IMG/VR virus record: IMGVR_UViG_3300033153_006523 | Location: 1 to 41,697 of that record | Direction: 5' to 3' (one strand) | From: a virus | DNA: 41,697 nt | Part shown: one piece after another, positions 6,335 through 12,661 of the stretch | Numbering within the stretch: position 1 is the first letter of the stretch | How the letters are laid out: every line of letters starts with the position of its first letter | Notes under the pieces: generated by a model | The model's database searches: none | The model's input: the letters and a program-made list of their open reading frames with translations, nothing else | What the model was told of the DNA's origin: nothing | Position numbers and translations under genes: made by a program

Positions 6335-6832
6335 TTATTTTAAATGTTTCCATCCACGCGTATTAAGCCACGAGACTGTTGACTGTGATATCTTCAGCAT
6401 GACAGCAATGTCTTTTTGTGTATATTTTTTACAGAGGTTCCTTACTTTTAATACAAACTTCTTATTGTGTTTGTTCATCCCATGGCTTTCCCCCTGGTTC
6501 CCAGTTCCATGCAATTCCCTATCTTGCTGATTTTCTGCCCGTGTTCCCCATTTCAAATTACTAAGCCTATTATCTGTTTTTAATCCATTTAAGTGGCGAC
6601 ATTGATAGCCTTTAGGCGATAATCCTACAAAGGCTTCAAGAATCAGTCGGTGAATATATTTTTTATAACATCTTCCATTCTTCTGTAAATCTATTGCCCA
6701 ATATCCATGCTGTTTATAGGGTTTTAATTTAACTGGCTTAATAGGTCTACCTCTATTGGCCCTTGGAGCAATAGAGTAAATATTTCCATTCTTCGTGATA
6801 TAATAATCAGGAAATTCTTTTATTTTTTTCAT
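6335..6832 (-). CDS. NUMOD4-HNH homing endonuclease with C-terminal HTH
   Basis: Domain order is typical. The NUMOD4 region covers residues 1 to 30 (FPDYYITKNGNIYS). The HNH core is at about 55 to 105, with IHRLILEAFVG, YQCRHLNGLKTDNRLSNLKWGTRAENQQD. The C-terminal 40 residues form a helix-turn-helix (CKKYTQKDIAVMLKISQSTVSWL) that would provide site specificity. The gene lies 1 base from the upstream stop. Homing endonucleases of this kind spread by cutting genomes that lack them. Confidence 0.9.
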   Translation of the reverse strand: MKKIKEFPDYYITKNGNIYSIAPRANRGRPIKPVKLKPYKQHGYWAIDLQKNGRCYKKYIHRLILEAFVGLSPKGYQCRHLNGLKTDNRLSNLKWGTRAENQQDRELHGTGNQGESHGMNKHNKKFVLKVRNLCKKYTQKDIAVMLKISQSTVSWLNTRGWKHLK

Positions 6833-6833
6833 A

Positions 6834-7256
6834 TTAAGGGATTACTTCATTAGGGGTTGGTATTTCTATACCTAGAAATTGGGCTGCCCATCTACGTATA
6901 CTATCTAAATATTCTTCAAACTCTACCGTTGAAAGTTCTGTTGTCGACTTTGTTCTAGTAAATTTGAGGGTTTTATTGGTATTACCTATTTGTTTATATT
7001 CTATAGTTGTTAAAAATAAAACCTTTAAATATTCATGCACTTGTCTTTTGTTTTCTTCACCTATGTAATCTGCAATCATCTTTACAGGAATTCCATGATA
7101 GTACCTATTTTCCTTATCACTCCTGGGTTTTCGGAATTTTCCAATGGTTACAGTTATTCGTTTTCCTTCTAGACTTTTAAATCCATCTATCAAATATCTA
7201 GGATGATCTGGAACGAATTTGCCATTTTTTACTCCACCGTGGTTGATGTATTTCAT
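6834..7256 (-). CDS. NinB/Orf-like recombination protein
   Basis: The protein contains RSDKENRYYHGIPVKMIADYIGEENKRQ, a pattern written here in part (RSDKENRYYHG), and a C-terminal TRTKSTTELSTVEFEEY followed by IRRWAAQFLGIEIPTPNEV. These are features of phage NinB-type proteins, which help recombination by binding single-stranded DNA and aiding strand annealing. Length (140 residues) fits the family. It lies near a Sak4 ATPase, an exonuclease and an SSB-like gene, which supports a recombination role. Confidence 0.55.
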   Translation of the reverse strand: MKYINHGGVKNGKFVPDHPRYLIDGFKSLEGKRITVTIGKFRKPRSDKENRYYHGIPVKMIADYIGEENKRQVHEYLKVLFLTTIEYKQIGNTNKTLKFTRTKSTTELSTVEFEEYLDSIRRWAAQFLGIEIPTPNEVIP

Positions 7257-7268
7257 AGTTTGGATTTA

Positions 7269-7706
7269 TTAGAACGGATTCTTAGCTTCATTGCTCCTGT
7301 GCCATTCCTTGTGATGCTTGCTGCAGAGCCACTGAATATCAAATGGTTTGTCATAGTCAGGGTGGTGGGCCTCAACAAGTTTTGTAGTTCCACACTTCTT
7401 ACAGGGCAACTTGGGTATTGATCCATATCTGAATTTATTCCAGAACTTTTGGCCTGCAGATTTTTTCTTTTTGTGCTTAACCCTCATCTCAGCAGAATAC
7501 TTTCTTTGCCACGCCTTCCTTTTTGGCTTTTGACCTCTTCTCTTGTCAACTTCTTTGCCATTTCCATTTCTCCAATAATTATGCGCCCTGGCCTTTACAC
7601 ATTCCTTGCATTCGCCCCACCTTCGACCTGTTTTTTTATAAAGATAATATTCTGTTACAATCTTTGCTTCACCGCATTTTATGCACTCCTTGTATAAATC
7701 ATTCAT
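7269..7706 (-). CDS. HNH-type endonuclease-like zinc protein
   Basis: The N-terminus has a zinc knuckle (CIKCGEAK, later CKECVKARAHNYW). A basic linker follows. The C-terminal part has C-x2-C (PCKKCGTTKLVEAHHPDYDKP) and then IQWLCSKHHKEWHR, the AHHPDY and CSKHHKEWH elements of a well-known group of phage HNH proteins. The start codon lies exactly where a transcript from the promoter at 7713-7741 would begin, so it may be expressed from a leaderless mRNA apart from the operon. Confidence 0.75.
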   Translation of the reverse strand: MNDLYKECIKCGEAKIVTEYYLYKKTGRRWGECKECVKARAHNYWRNGNGKEVDKRRGQKPKRKAWQRKYSAEMRVKHKKKKSAGQKFWNKFRYGSIPKLPCKKCGTTKLVEAHHPDYDKPFDIQWLCSKHHKEWHRSNEAKNPF

Positions 7707-7712
7707 ATTCTA

Positions 7713-7741
7713 ATTTTACCACCAAATGGTTTGTAAATCAA
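7713..7741 (-). promoter_or_regulatory. Sigma70-like promoter, leaderless position
   Basis: Read on the minus strand: -35 TTGATT at 7736-7741, a 17-base spacer and -10 TAAAAT at 7713-7718. The predicted start point is at 7706, the A of the HNH start codon. The promoter lies in a 39-base gap, so it would serve this gene independently. Confidence 0.5.
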
Positions 7742-7745
7742 CCTT

Positions 7746-8216
7746 TTAAGAGAAGGGCAAATCTTCGTCAACCTTCTCATCTTTGCCAACTGGTGGAGTA
7801 AGTCCCTCAGATTGTGGGGGCTGCTTATCGTCCGCAAGAGGTACTATTTTCATAATTGTGTCATATTCTTTATTTTTTTCTTTATTTGCCCTTTTCCCAA
7901 AACTTGCAATCCCCTTCACCCCAACAAACTTTTGCTCATCATGTTCCCCACCATCTTTATCTGGAAGCTCTCCAAGAATATCTAAAAGATCCTGGAATAA
8001 ACCTCCACCTGTTACTGGATTAACAAACTTTTGAGTAAATTGTGTTACTTCTCCTGTTCCAGGGTCGTTAATATTAAACACGATGGTTAAAACTTCTTCT
8101 GTTGAATCCTCTCTTGAGGGATCATACATTCCGTTATTTTCAACGGTTACTTCAGCGACCTCTACTTGGTAGTCACCTTTATATTCTTTCCACTTTCTTG
8201 GCTTATATGCAATCAT
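7746..8216 (-). CDS. Putative single-stranded DNA-binding protein
   Basis: The 156-residue protein has a beta-rich first two thirds (GDYQVEVAEVTVENNG, LTIVFNINDPGTGEV) and an acidic, disordered C-terminus ending DEDLPFS. An acidic tail with a terminal Phe is the signature of proteins that recruit replication partners, as in bacterial SSB (DDDIPF) and T7 gp2.5-like proteins. It is next to an exonuclease and a Sak4-like ATPase. The tail and context support the role; the core fold cannot be confirmed here. Confidence 0.5.
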   Translation of the reverse strand: MIAYKPRKWKEYKGDYQVEVAEVTVENNGMYDPSREDSTEEVLTIVFNINDPGTGEVTQFTQKFVNPVTGGGLFQDLLDILGELPDKDGGEHDEQKFVGVKGIASFGKRANKEKNKEYDTIMKIVPLADDKQPPQSEGLTPPVGKDEKVDEDLPFS

Positions 8217-8246
8217 GTTTAATTTGGTTAATGAATAAAATGATTG

Positions 8247-9065
8247 TTATTTTTTCTTTGAATAATATCCGTGTTCTTTCTCCCATATTTTATCTTGCTT
8301 CTTGATTTCTAGGCACCCCAAAAAGCCCTTGAAGTGGCTTTCATGTTCTGAAGGTAAAAATTCTTTTGCACAAAAGTCCCCTGCAGATTGAGTGAGTTTG
8401 CCGTATTTATCAAATTTATCTTCTTTGATAAATCTTATAATCCACTTACTACCAAACTTTGTGCCATGCTCTTCCGTTTCTGCTGCTTGGTAAGCTGATA
8501 CCTGAAAGGCCTGATCTGCATAGATTCCGCTTCCTGTTTTAAAATCTCCAGCATGAAGGATTTTGTGGTCTTCGCATTCCATTGTAAAAATGGCATCCAT
8601 CGTTCCTACATATTCATGCTTTTTACTATAAACTTTCTTTTCACTAGCTTCAAAATTAACTCCATTCTCATTTACCCACTTCATGAAAGCCAATACCCCG
8701 TTTCTAACTTTTTCATCTTCTGGAACTTCTGGGTTTTTACCTTTGATGTATTGTTCAGCCCAATCGTGGACCATCGTTCCTGATGTAGCGGCTTCTTCAC
8801 GCTTCACATTGTATAGATTAACTGCTTCTTCAATTAATTCTGGAGTTACTAACTGAAGACCATCTTTTATTGCATCAATTAAGAAATCCCTTGTTAGTCT
8901 ACTAGCCCAAATCATTAATGGACGGCTCTTATCTTTCATTCCAGTGGCTGTAGTCACTCCAATTAGAAAATCTTTCCTTCCATCGAGCTTGTATTTGTGG
9001 CTGTCTGGATAAAATTTAATTATTGCAGAATTATCGTAGTGAAATGACGTTTGTACGTTTGTCAT
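8247..9065 (-). CDS. PD-(D/E)XK exonuclease (Cas4/RecB-like)
   Basis: All core motifs are visible: SGTMVHDWAEQY with His near 100, VGTMDAIF with the first catalytic Asp near 157, HAGDFKTGS with Asp-x-Lys near 174 to 176, and QAFQVSAYQAAE (the Q-x6-Y motif) near 186 to 192. Such phage enzymes resect double-stranded ends for recombination and replication. It forms a set with the Sak4 ATPase at 9071 and the SSB-like gene at 7746. Spacing of 5 bases to the ATPase gene suggests a single transcript. Confidence 0.85.
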   Translation of the reverse strand: MTNVQTSFHYDNSAIIKFYPDSHKYKLDGRKDFLIGVTTATGMKDKSRPLMIWASRLTRDFLIDAIKDGLQLVTPELIEEAVNLYNVKREEAATSGTMVHDWAEQYIKGKNPEVPEDEKVRNGVLAFMKWVNENGVNFEASEKKVYSKKHEYVGTMDAIFTMECEDHKILHAGDFKTGSGIYADQAFQVSAYQAAETEEHGTKFGSKWIIRFIKEDKFDKYGKLTQSAGDFCAKEFLPSEHESHFKGFLGCLEIKKQDKIWEKEHGYYSKKK

Positions 9066-9070
9066 AGTGA

Positions 9071-10270
9071 TTATTTTTTAGTGGATTTTTTAAGTTTTTT
9101 CAAGGATGTTTGCGCTTCTAATGTTATTTTATCATGAGTTGCTAGTGTGATTTCACCGTTTTTAAGAAGTATTTTTAATTCATCCAAAAATCCATCTATT
9201 TCCAGCTTCATTTTTAATTTAATCGCAATTCTCTTGAGGGAAGCAAAATCGGTTGGTAAACTTGAAGCTTCGGTAGATTCAACTTCCTTTTTCTTTTTTG
9301 GTCTAGGGGTTGGTTTCGTGACTTCTTTGCTGAGTTCCTTGTGCACTTTCGTTTCTTCTTTGGCTTGTGTCTTGGGGATTTGCAAGAGTTTAATTAATAT
9401 TGAGCTGGCGTCTTGTTCTGATAGGTCAAGAGTCCCAAAGATTATGTCGCTGCCAAATTTTACCAATAGATTATTTAAAAGATTCAGCGCCTCTTCTTTG
9501 TTTTTAGCACCCCTTGCCATTAATTCTTCCTGAAGAGCCCTGAGGTGTTTCTTTGATCCTGATGGTGAAGCAGCTTGAGTAGGTGCTTGTACATGAGTGG
9601 CTTCAACCTTCTGCTTTCCAGTTTTAATTTTTGAAGCGAATTTCAACCATTCTGAAAAATCCATCTTGGCATCATTGCTAATTACATTTGTGCGATCTTT
9701 GGTAAGCAATTTTCTATTAGAGCTGGTTTCTATCCATCGTGACCCATCTGGTTCAAGATGAATATATCCTACAACATCCATGAAGTAAGCTATTTCAGTA
9801 GCAGCCTTCCCGTTTAGAGATGGAACAACTTTTTTAATTTTGTCTTCATCTGTGATGTATGATTCTTGAGCGATAAGAATTACATTCATTGGTAAATCAC
9901 GGAAGTCTCGGAATAATTTTCTGATCTTTGCAGCTAATGTTCCCCAATCTTGTAGCTGCATAGTGTGACCTGTCTTCTTTTCGATTTCTGCTTTTATAAT
10001 TTCGTTAATTTCCGTAATAGAATCAATAACTATAGTTTCATAACCGTGTTTTTCTTTAGTGAGATATGAATACAAATCTGCTAAGTCTTTCAGGGATTTG
10101 ATTTCAGCAAATTGAGGGTTTTTATCTGCAATGGAAAGCAAACCTCCTTCAGCGGAAGCATAGATAGCTTCTTCTGCAGTACCAGTAAAAACTGTTTTAC
10201 CAGAACCAGAAGGCCCATAAATTAAACACTTTAAAAAATGATCTGTTGGTATAAATGTTCGTATTTCCAT
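9071..10270 (-). CDS. Sak4-like RecA-fold ATPase (AAA_24)
   Basis: Walker A is GPSGSGKT at 19 to 26, and Walker B-like VIDSITEI lies at about 81 to 88. The pattern LQDWGTLAAKIRKLFRDF, then VILIAQESY, then GKAATEIAYFMDVVGYI matches phage Sak4/AAA_24 proteins, which have a RecA core and act in strand annealing. The C-terminal 170 residues are an unusual extension with a charged linker and two helical segments. It carries its own promoter at 10305-10333, 34 bases upstream, with a short leader of about 27 bases. Confidence 0.8.
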   Translation of the reverse strand: MEIRTFIPTDHFLKCLIYGPSGSGKTVFTGTAEEAIYASAEGGLLSIADKNPQFAEIKSLKDLADLYSYLTKEKHGYETIVIDSITEINEIIKAEIEKKTGHTMQLQDWGTLAAKIRKLFRDFRDLPMNVILIAQESYITDEDKIKKVVPSLNGKAATEIAYFMDVVGYIHLEPDGSRWIETSSNRKLLTKDRTNVISNDAKMDFSEWLKFASKIKTGKQKVEATHVQAPTQAASPSGSKKHLRALQEELMARGAKNKEEALNLLNNLLVKFGSDIIFGTLDLSEQDASSILIKLLQIPKTQAKEETKVHKELSKEVTKPTPRPKKKKEVESTEASSLPTDFASLKRIAIKLKMKLEIDGFLDELKILLKNGEITLATHDKITLEAQTSLKKLKKSTKK

Positions 10271-10304
10271 AGGATTTTTGTTATGAAATGGATTTTATAC
10301 TTTC

Positions 10305-10333
10305 ATACTATCACGTTATAGGAGGTAAGTCAA
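10305..10333 (-). promoter_or_regulatory. Sigma70-like promoter of the recombination gene set
   Basis: Read on the minus strand: -35 TTGACT at 10328-10333, a 17-base spacer, and -10 TAGTAT at 10305-10310. The predicted start is near 10298. It lies in the only long gap of the operon and would start the transcript for the ATPase, exonuclease and genes beyond. Confidence 0.65.
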
Positions 10334-10352
10334 GAGTTTTATTTGATTTTGT

Positions 10353-10667
10353 TCATGGTGTTGCATGTAGGTCTTTTTTATCAAAAACAATCCAATATTT
10401 TATGCCTTTTTTTAAAGATATTGGATTGTCGCTTGATGGCCTTCCAATATATTTACAATCTGCTTCTATGTTCTCTACCGTTGTTGCCTTTTGGTCATGT
10501 TGCTCATAGAATTTAGGGGATGCACTAACAGCCCCCCATCCATTATTTGGAAATTTAGTTTAACAAGTTACGCTAGTACAATCTACCCGAAACTGTATCC
10601 AAAAAAGTAATTTTTGCCACCATCTTTTTTGCATTTTTATTTGTTGTGCAACTTTACTGATCTTCAT
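10353..10667 (-). pseudogene. Small early gene interrupted by in-frame TAA
   Basis: ATG at 10667, 7 bases after the upstream stop, opens a 35-codon frame ending in TAA at 10560-10562 (…RVDCTSVTC). The same frame then stays open for 68 codons to a TGA at 10353. The second part looks like real protein (FPNNGWGAVSASPKFYEQ; IGRPSSDNPISLKKGIKYW). The single in-frame stop most likely makes this a decayed gene of about 104 residues, but readthrough or a sequencing error are possible. The gap 10271-10352 otherwise holds only the promoter. Confidence 0.4.
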
Positions 10668-10674
10668 ATGGTGT

Positions 10675-10863
10675 TTAATTAATTTTTAAGTTGTGCCACT
10701 CGTTCTTTGTCATTAATTTGCATGCTGATTGTCCGCAACTTAATGCATTTTTACCTAATGGATATAATCCTTCTGGGTAACGAAGCCTATCATTGTCATT
10801 AATTTTAGCACGAAAGCACCAACGTTCATGAGCCCAGACGTGTTTACATTTTGTATTATCCAT
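10675..10863 (-). CDS. Small Cys/His protein, 62 aa
   Basis: The 62-residue product MDNTKCKHVWAHERWCF carries Cys at about 6, 16, 43 and 48 with nearby His residues, so zinc binding is possible but not typical. Its start overlaps the previous stop as ATGGATAA, the same 8-base type of join used elsewhere in this genome. Function unknown. Confidence 0.55.
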   Translation of the reverse strand: MDNTKCKHVWAHERWCFRAKINDNDRLRYPEGLYPLGKNALSCGQSACKLMTKNEWHNLKIN

Positions 10864-11113
10864 TTTTTAGTTGATTAGGGGACAAATAGTCTTCAAGTTT
10901 TGGAACCTTGGAATTATTCCCAAGGGAAATAAGGTCTTTAAGTTCTTGCCCTCTTATTGGCGCGATTGAGCATATTTGATGGGTTGCATATCCCCCGCCA
11001 TTAAAAATAAACACCTGAGTGCCACCACTCCAAGCCTGGATGACCTTTGCAGCTTCTTCGGCTGTTAGGTCGACGTGGCTTTTATCAATAAATTTCACTC
11101 GATAATTTTTCAT
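10856..11113 (-). CDS. Small hypothetical protein, 85 aa
   Basis: The pattern YRVKFIDKSHVDLTAEEAAKV, with an IQAWSGGTQVFIFNGGGYATHQICSIAPI stretch written here in part (GGTQVFIFNGGGYATHQ), is of a compact alpha/beta protein seen in phages, with a variable C-terminus (LEDYLSPNQLKNG). It has no membrane segment. It follows the replication-initiator gene by 9 bases and so is co-transcribed with it. Confidence 0.55.
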   Translation of the reverse strand: MKNYRVKFIDKSHVDLTAEEAAKVIQAWSGGTQVFIFNGGGYATHQICSIAPIRGQELKDLISLGNNSKVPKLEDYLSPNQLKNG

Positions 11114-11122
11114 AATTAAACA

Positions 11123-11833
11123 TTAAGAAATAAATGATGTTGATTTTGGTTTTAAGTTGCCACCTTGCCTAGAACTAAATTTCTCAGCATTTGATAACCA
11201 TGTGCCCACCCTTCTTTGAACCTCAAAAGTTTTTTCCATCTGCCACCGCTGTTTAGTGCCAACCTTATTGAGTTCAGACCAGTAGTTCACAAACTTGTCA
11301 AGCTCCGCACGGATGATTCGCTCTGCGAGGCTAGAACGAACACTGATAGCGGAAACAAGTTTTTCGTACCTTTCGTTTTTATTCTCCATGGTCTCTAAAA
11401 ATTCTTTCATTTTTTGTGCGGGGGTATCCTTTCTTTCATTCTTTTCATTCTTTTCATTCTTTCCTTCTTGTTTGTGGTTACTTGCTGGTTGCTTGCTGGT
11501 TACTTGTTGGTTGACTTGTTGGTTGATTACTTGGTAGTTACTATAGTTATTGATTGTTATTAAGCTATATCTATTGGTTATTTTGATGGTTAGTTCGTTG
11601 GTTGATTTTAGGCATTTTAGTGCCGACCTTATTGATTGCTCAGAAACCTTTAGCTGCTGCGCCAATTTTCTTCTACCTGTTATTGCCTGTCCACGTTTCA
11701 CCTCTATGCCTTGCCATATTTTGTCTTCGTGATTAGCTTTTAGTAAAAGATGAAAAAAAAGACGACTTGCTACTGGGTGCTGATACCATCCCCAATTTAC
11801 AATTTTTCTATGTAATTTTATCCACCCTTCCAT
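11123..11833 (-). CDS. Replication initiator-like protein (winged-helix N-terminus)
   Basis: The N-terminal 90 residues fit phage replisome-organiser proteins: MEGWIKLHRKIVNWGWYQHP, VASRLFFHLLLKANHED, then GQAITGRRKLAQQLKVSEQSIRSALKCL, a winged helix that binds DNA. A Gln/Asn/Lys-rich linker at about 100 to 135 is encoded by repeated DNA. The C-terminal domain (ELDKFVNYWSELNKVGTKQRW...GTWLSNAEKF) resembles domains in phage replication proteins. It is the first gene of the leftward operon, behind a strong promoter and a 120-base leader. Like lambda O, the origin may lie in the gene itself. Confidence 0.65.
   Translation of the reverse strand: MEGWIKLHRKIVNWGWYQHPVASRLFFHLLLKANHEDKIWQGIEVKRGQAITGRRKLAQQLKVSEQSIRSALKCLKSTNELTIKITNRYSLITINNYSNYQVINQQVNQQVTSKQPASNHKQEGKNEKNEKNERKDTPAQKMKEFLETMENKNERYEKLVSAISVRSSLAERIIRAELDKFVNYWSELNKVGTKQRWQMEKTFEVQRRVGTWLSNAEKFSSRQGGNLKPKSTSFIS
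11481..11540. repeat. Iteron-like array of 11-12 bp, candidate replication origin
   Basis: Five near-identical tandem units lie within the initiator gene: CTTGCTGGTTG (11481), CTTGCTGGTTA (11492), CTTGTTGGTTGA (11503), CTTGTTGGTTGATTA (11515) and CTTGGTAGTTA (11530). A very A/T-rich stretch follows at 11541-11590, and TTTTCATTC repeats lie at 11430-11460. This resembles the lambda-type origin (iterons plus A/T-rich unwinding element inside the O gene). The Gln/Asn-rich protein linker could also explain the repeats. Confidence 0.5.
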
Positions 11834-11849
11834 ATTTGTTTATTAACAA

Positions 11850-11911
11850 AAAGAACCCCCCAAGTGTACATTAAAGGGTTTGCAGACCACGAATGGCTTG
11901 GAGAGTTCTTT
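11850..11911 (-). terminator. Attenuator-like hairpin in early-operon leader
   Basis: On the minus-strand RNA the segment from 11911 to 11900 pairs with 11861 to 11850 as a 12-bp stem (AAAGAAC plus UCUCC with two G-U pairs), closed by a 38-base loop and followed by five U residues. It ends about 15 bases upstream of the initiator start codon. Position and U-tract suggest transcription attenuation, or control of access to the start. The long loop makes a plain terminator less likely. Confidence 0.4.
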
Positions 11912-11944
11912 CTATAAATAATGATTTGTACATTATGGCCTGCA
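11865..11944. repeat. Direct repeats TGTACATTA ... TGCA in early-operon leader
   Basis: TGTACATTA occurs at 11865-11873 and again at 11927-11935, each followed within 5 to 7 bases by TGCA. Both lie downstream of the leftward promoter and inside the transcribed leader. One copy falls in the hairpin loop. They could be regulator-binding sites or alternative pairing partners. No protein is known to bind them. Confidence 0.35.
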
Positions 11945-11962
11945 ATTAATTTGATGCCTTCA

Positions 11963-11991
11963 ATTATACTATGGTTTGTGATTAACTGCAA
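11963..11991 (-). promoter_or_regulatory. Main leftward early promoter (sigma70-like)
   Basis: On the minus strand: -35 TTGCAG at 11986-11991, a 17-base spacer and a perfect -10 TATAAT at 11963-11968. The start point is predicted near 11956, leaving a leader of about 120 bases before the initiator gene. It is divergent from the rightward promoters in the same control region. Confidence 0.7.
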
Positions 11992-12011
11992 ATTTTATTT
12001 AATACGATCTG

Positions 12012-12020
12012 TGATATAGT
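12012..12020 (+). promoter_or_regulatory. Extended -10 promoter candidate
   Basis: TG-A-TATAGT at 12012-12020 matches the extended -10 form, but no good -35 hexamer lies at 16 to 18 bases. Transcription would start near 12027 and run into the terminator at 12095-12123. This would give a transcript of about 97 bases. Confidence 0.35.
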
Positions 12021-12026
12021 AAAAGG

Positions 12027-12123
12027 GTGATCAGGGGATGCTAGCTTCTCGTTCACATGAACCATCTTCCTTACTTCTATACGAGGCAAGATGCAAGCTC
12101 CCTTTCGGCCAGGGGAGCTTTTT
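12027..12123 (+). ncRNA. Candidate small RNA with its own terminator
   Basis: The segment between the extended -10 site and the terminator codes for no protein. It can fold: CTTCTCG near 12043 pairs with CGAG-GC-AAG near 12082 with a two-base bulge, and enclosed GTTCA/TGAAC forms a small hairpin. It matches no riboswitch or sRNA family I know. Existence depends on the weak promoter being used. Confidence 0.3.
12095..12123 (+). terminator. Rho-independent terminator
   Basis: An 8-bp perfect stem, AAGCTCCC at 12095-12102 and GGGAGCTT at 12113-12120, with a 10-base loop, followed by TTTTT overlapping the stem end. This is a standard intrinsic terminator on the plus strand and would stop rightward transcription before the late promoter. 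Confidence 0.75.
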
Positions 12124-12145
12124 CGTAAAATCACTTAGGGACATC

Positions 12146-12162
12146 TATGTCACCGTGTGATA
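12146..12162. promoter_or_regulatory. 17-bp imperfect palindrome, operator-like
   Basis: TAT-GT-CAC-C-GTG-TG-ATA has symmetric outer TAT/ATA and inner CAC/GTG arms. An overlapping GACAT-CT-ATGTC palindrome lies at 12140-12151. The size and symmetry fit a repressor operator. It sits between the terminator and the structured element at 12214. Confidence 0.35.
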
Positions 12163-12213
12163 TTTTAATTATCTCGAAAAACACCTAATTGATTGCACAA
12201 CATTTTTAAAGAA

Positions 12214-12280
12214 ACTTACGGGGCCTATAATCCAGCCCTAATGGGCCATACCGAGTTTTTAACCTCAGAACCCCGTAAGT
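12214..12280 (+). promoter_or_regulatory. Structured element with perfect 10-bp outer stem
   Basis: ACTTACGGGG at 12214-12223 is exactly complementary to CCCCGTAAGT at 12271-12280. The 47-base loop contains a GCCC-TAAT-GGGC hairpin and a GAG/CTC pair, so a three-way junction is possible. It ends 1 base before an ATG at 12282. It lacks a U-tract and tRNA-like arms. It may be a cis-acting RNA switch, a protein-binding site or a recombination site. No known family is recognised. Confidence 0.45.
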
Positions 12281-12396
12281 AATGGACATAGAAAGCGATT
12301 TAGTAGCCCTGGGGGAACGTATCGATAATGCAGTAACGTCTGTTAAGATTGTGGTGGCCTGTTTCGCGATTTATTCCTTTCATATTATAACATGGC

Positions 12397-12448
12397 AGCA
12401 CCAACCTCAAAAGCTTACGCAGGCGCATCACTTCATATGGTTGGTGCT
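12397..12448. repeat. Perfect 10-bp inverted repeat, 32-base loop
   Basis: AGCACCAACC at 12397-12406 and GGTTGGTGCT at 12439-12448 are perfectly complementary. The loop contains CTTACG, as does the arm of the element at 12214. With no U-tract it is not a terminator. The stretch 12283-12531 otherwise shows no gene I trust. Confidence 0.6.
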
Positions 12449-12531
12449 CTATGCAATTCATAACTACTTTGATACATATTTGTTACAAAGTCAATATCGC
12501 TATAGGGAGAGCAAGTTGCGTTATATTACTC

Positions 12532-12559
12532 TTGATTTTATTGTTCTGTGGTATATAAT
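12532..12559 (+). promoter_or_regulatory. Rightward late-operon promoter (sigma70-like)
   Basis: -35 TTGATT at 12532-12537, a 16-base spacer and a perfect -10 TATAAT at 12554-12559. The predicted start near 12566 gives a leader of about 96 A/T-rich bases before the gene at 12662. It is the best candidate to drive the chaperonin and structural genes. Confidence 0.65.
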
Positions 12560-12661
12560 TTGGGAAGAATATTATATTTTTACAAAGCACCGATGGGCTG
12601 TGCAGTTACAAGTAAAATTATATCAAAATAAATTTTTACTTTATTTTTTAAATTCAAAATT

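Noticed and set aside
10288-10509. Plus-strand frame of 73 codons
   Set aside because: It lies opposite the minus-strand promoter and the interrupted early gene, and its product looks random.
12214-12280. tRNA-like element
   Set aside because: The outer stem resembles an acceptor arm, but there is no T-arm or anticodon arm of the right size. I found no tRNA genes in the window.
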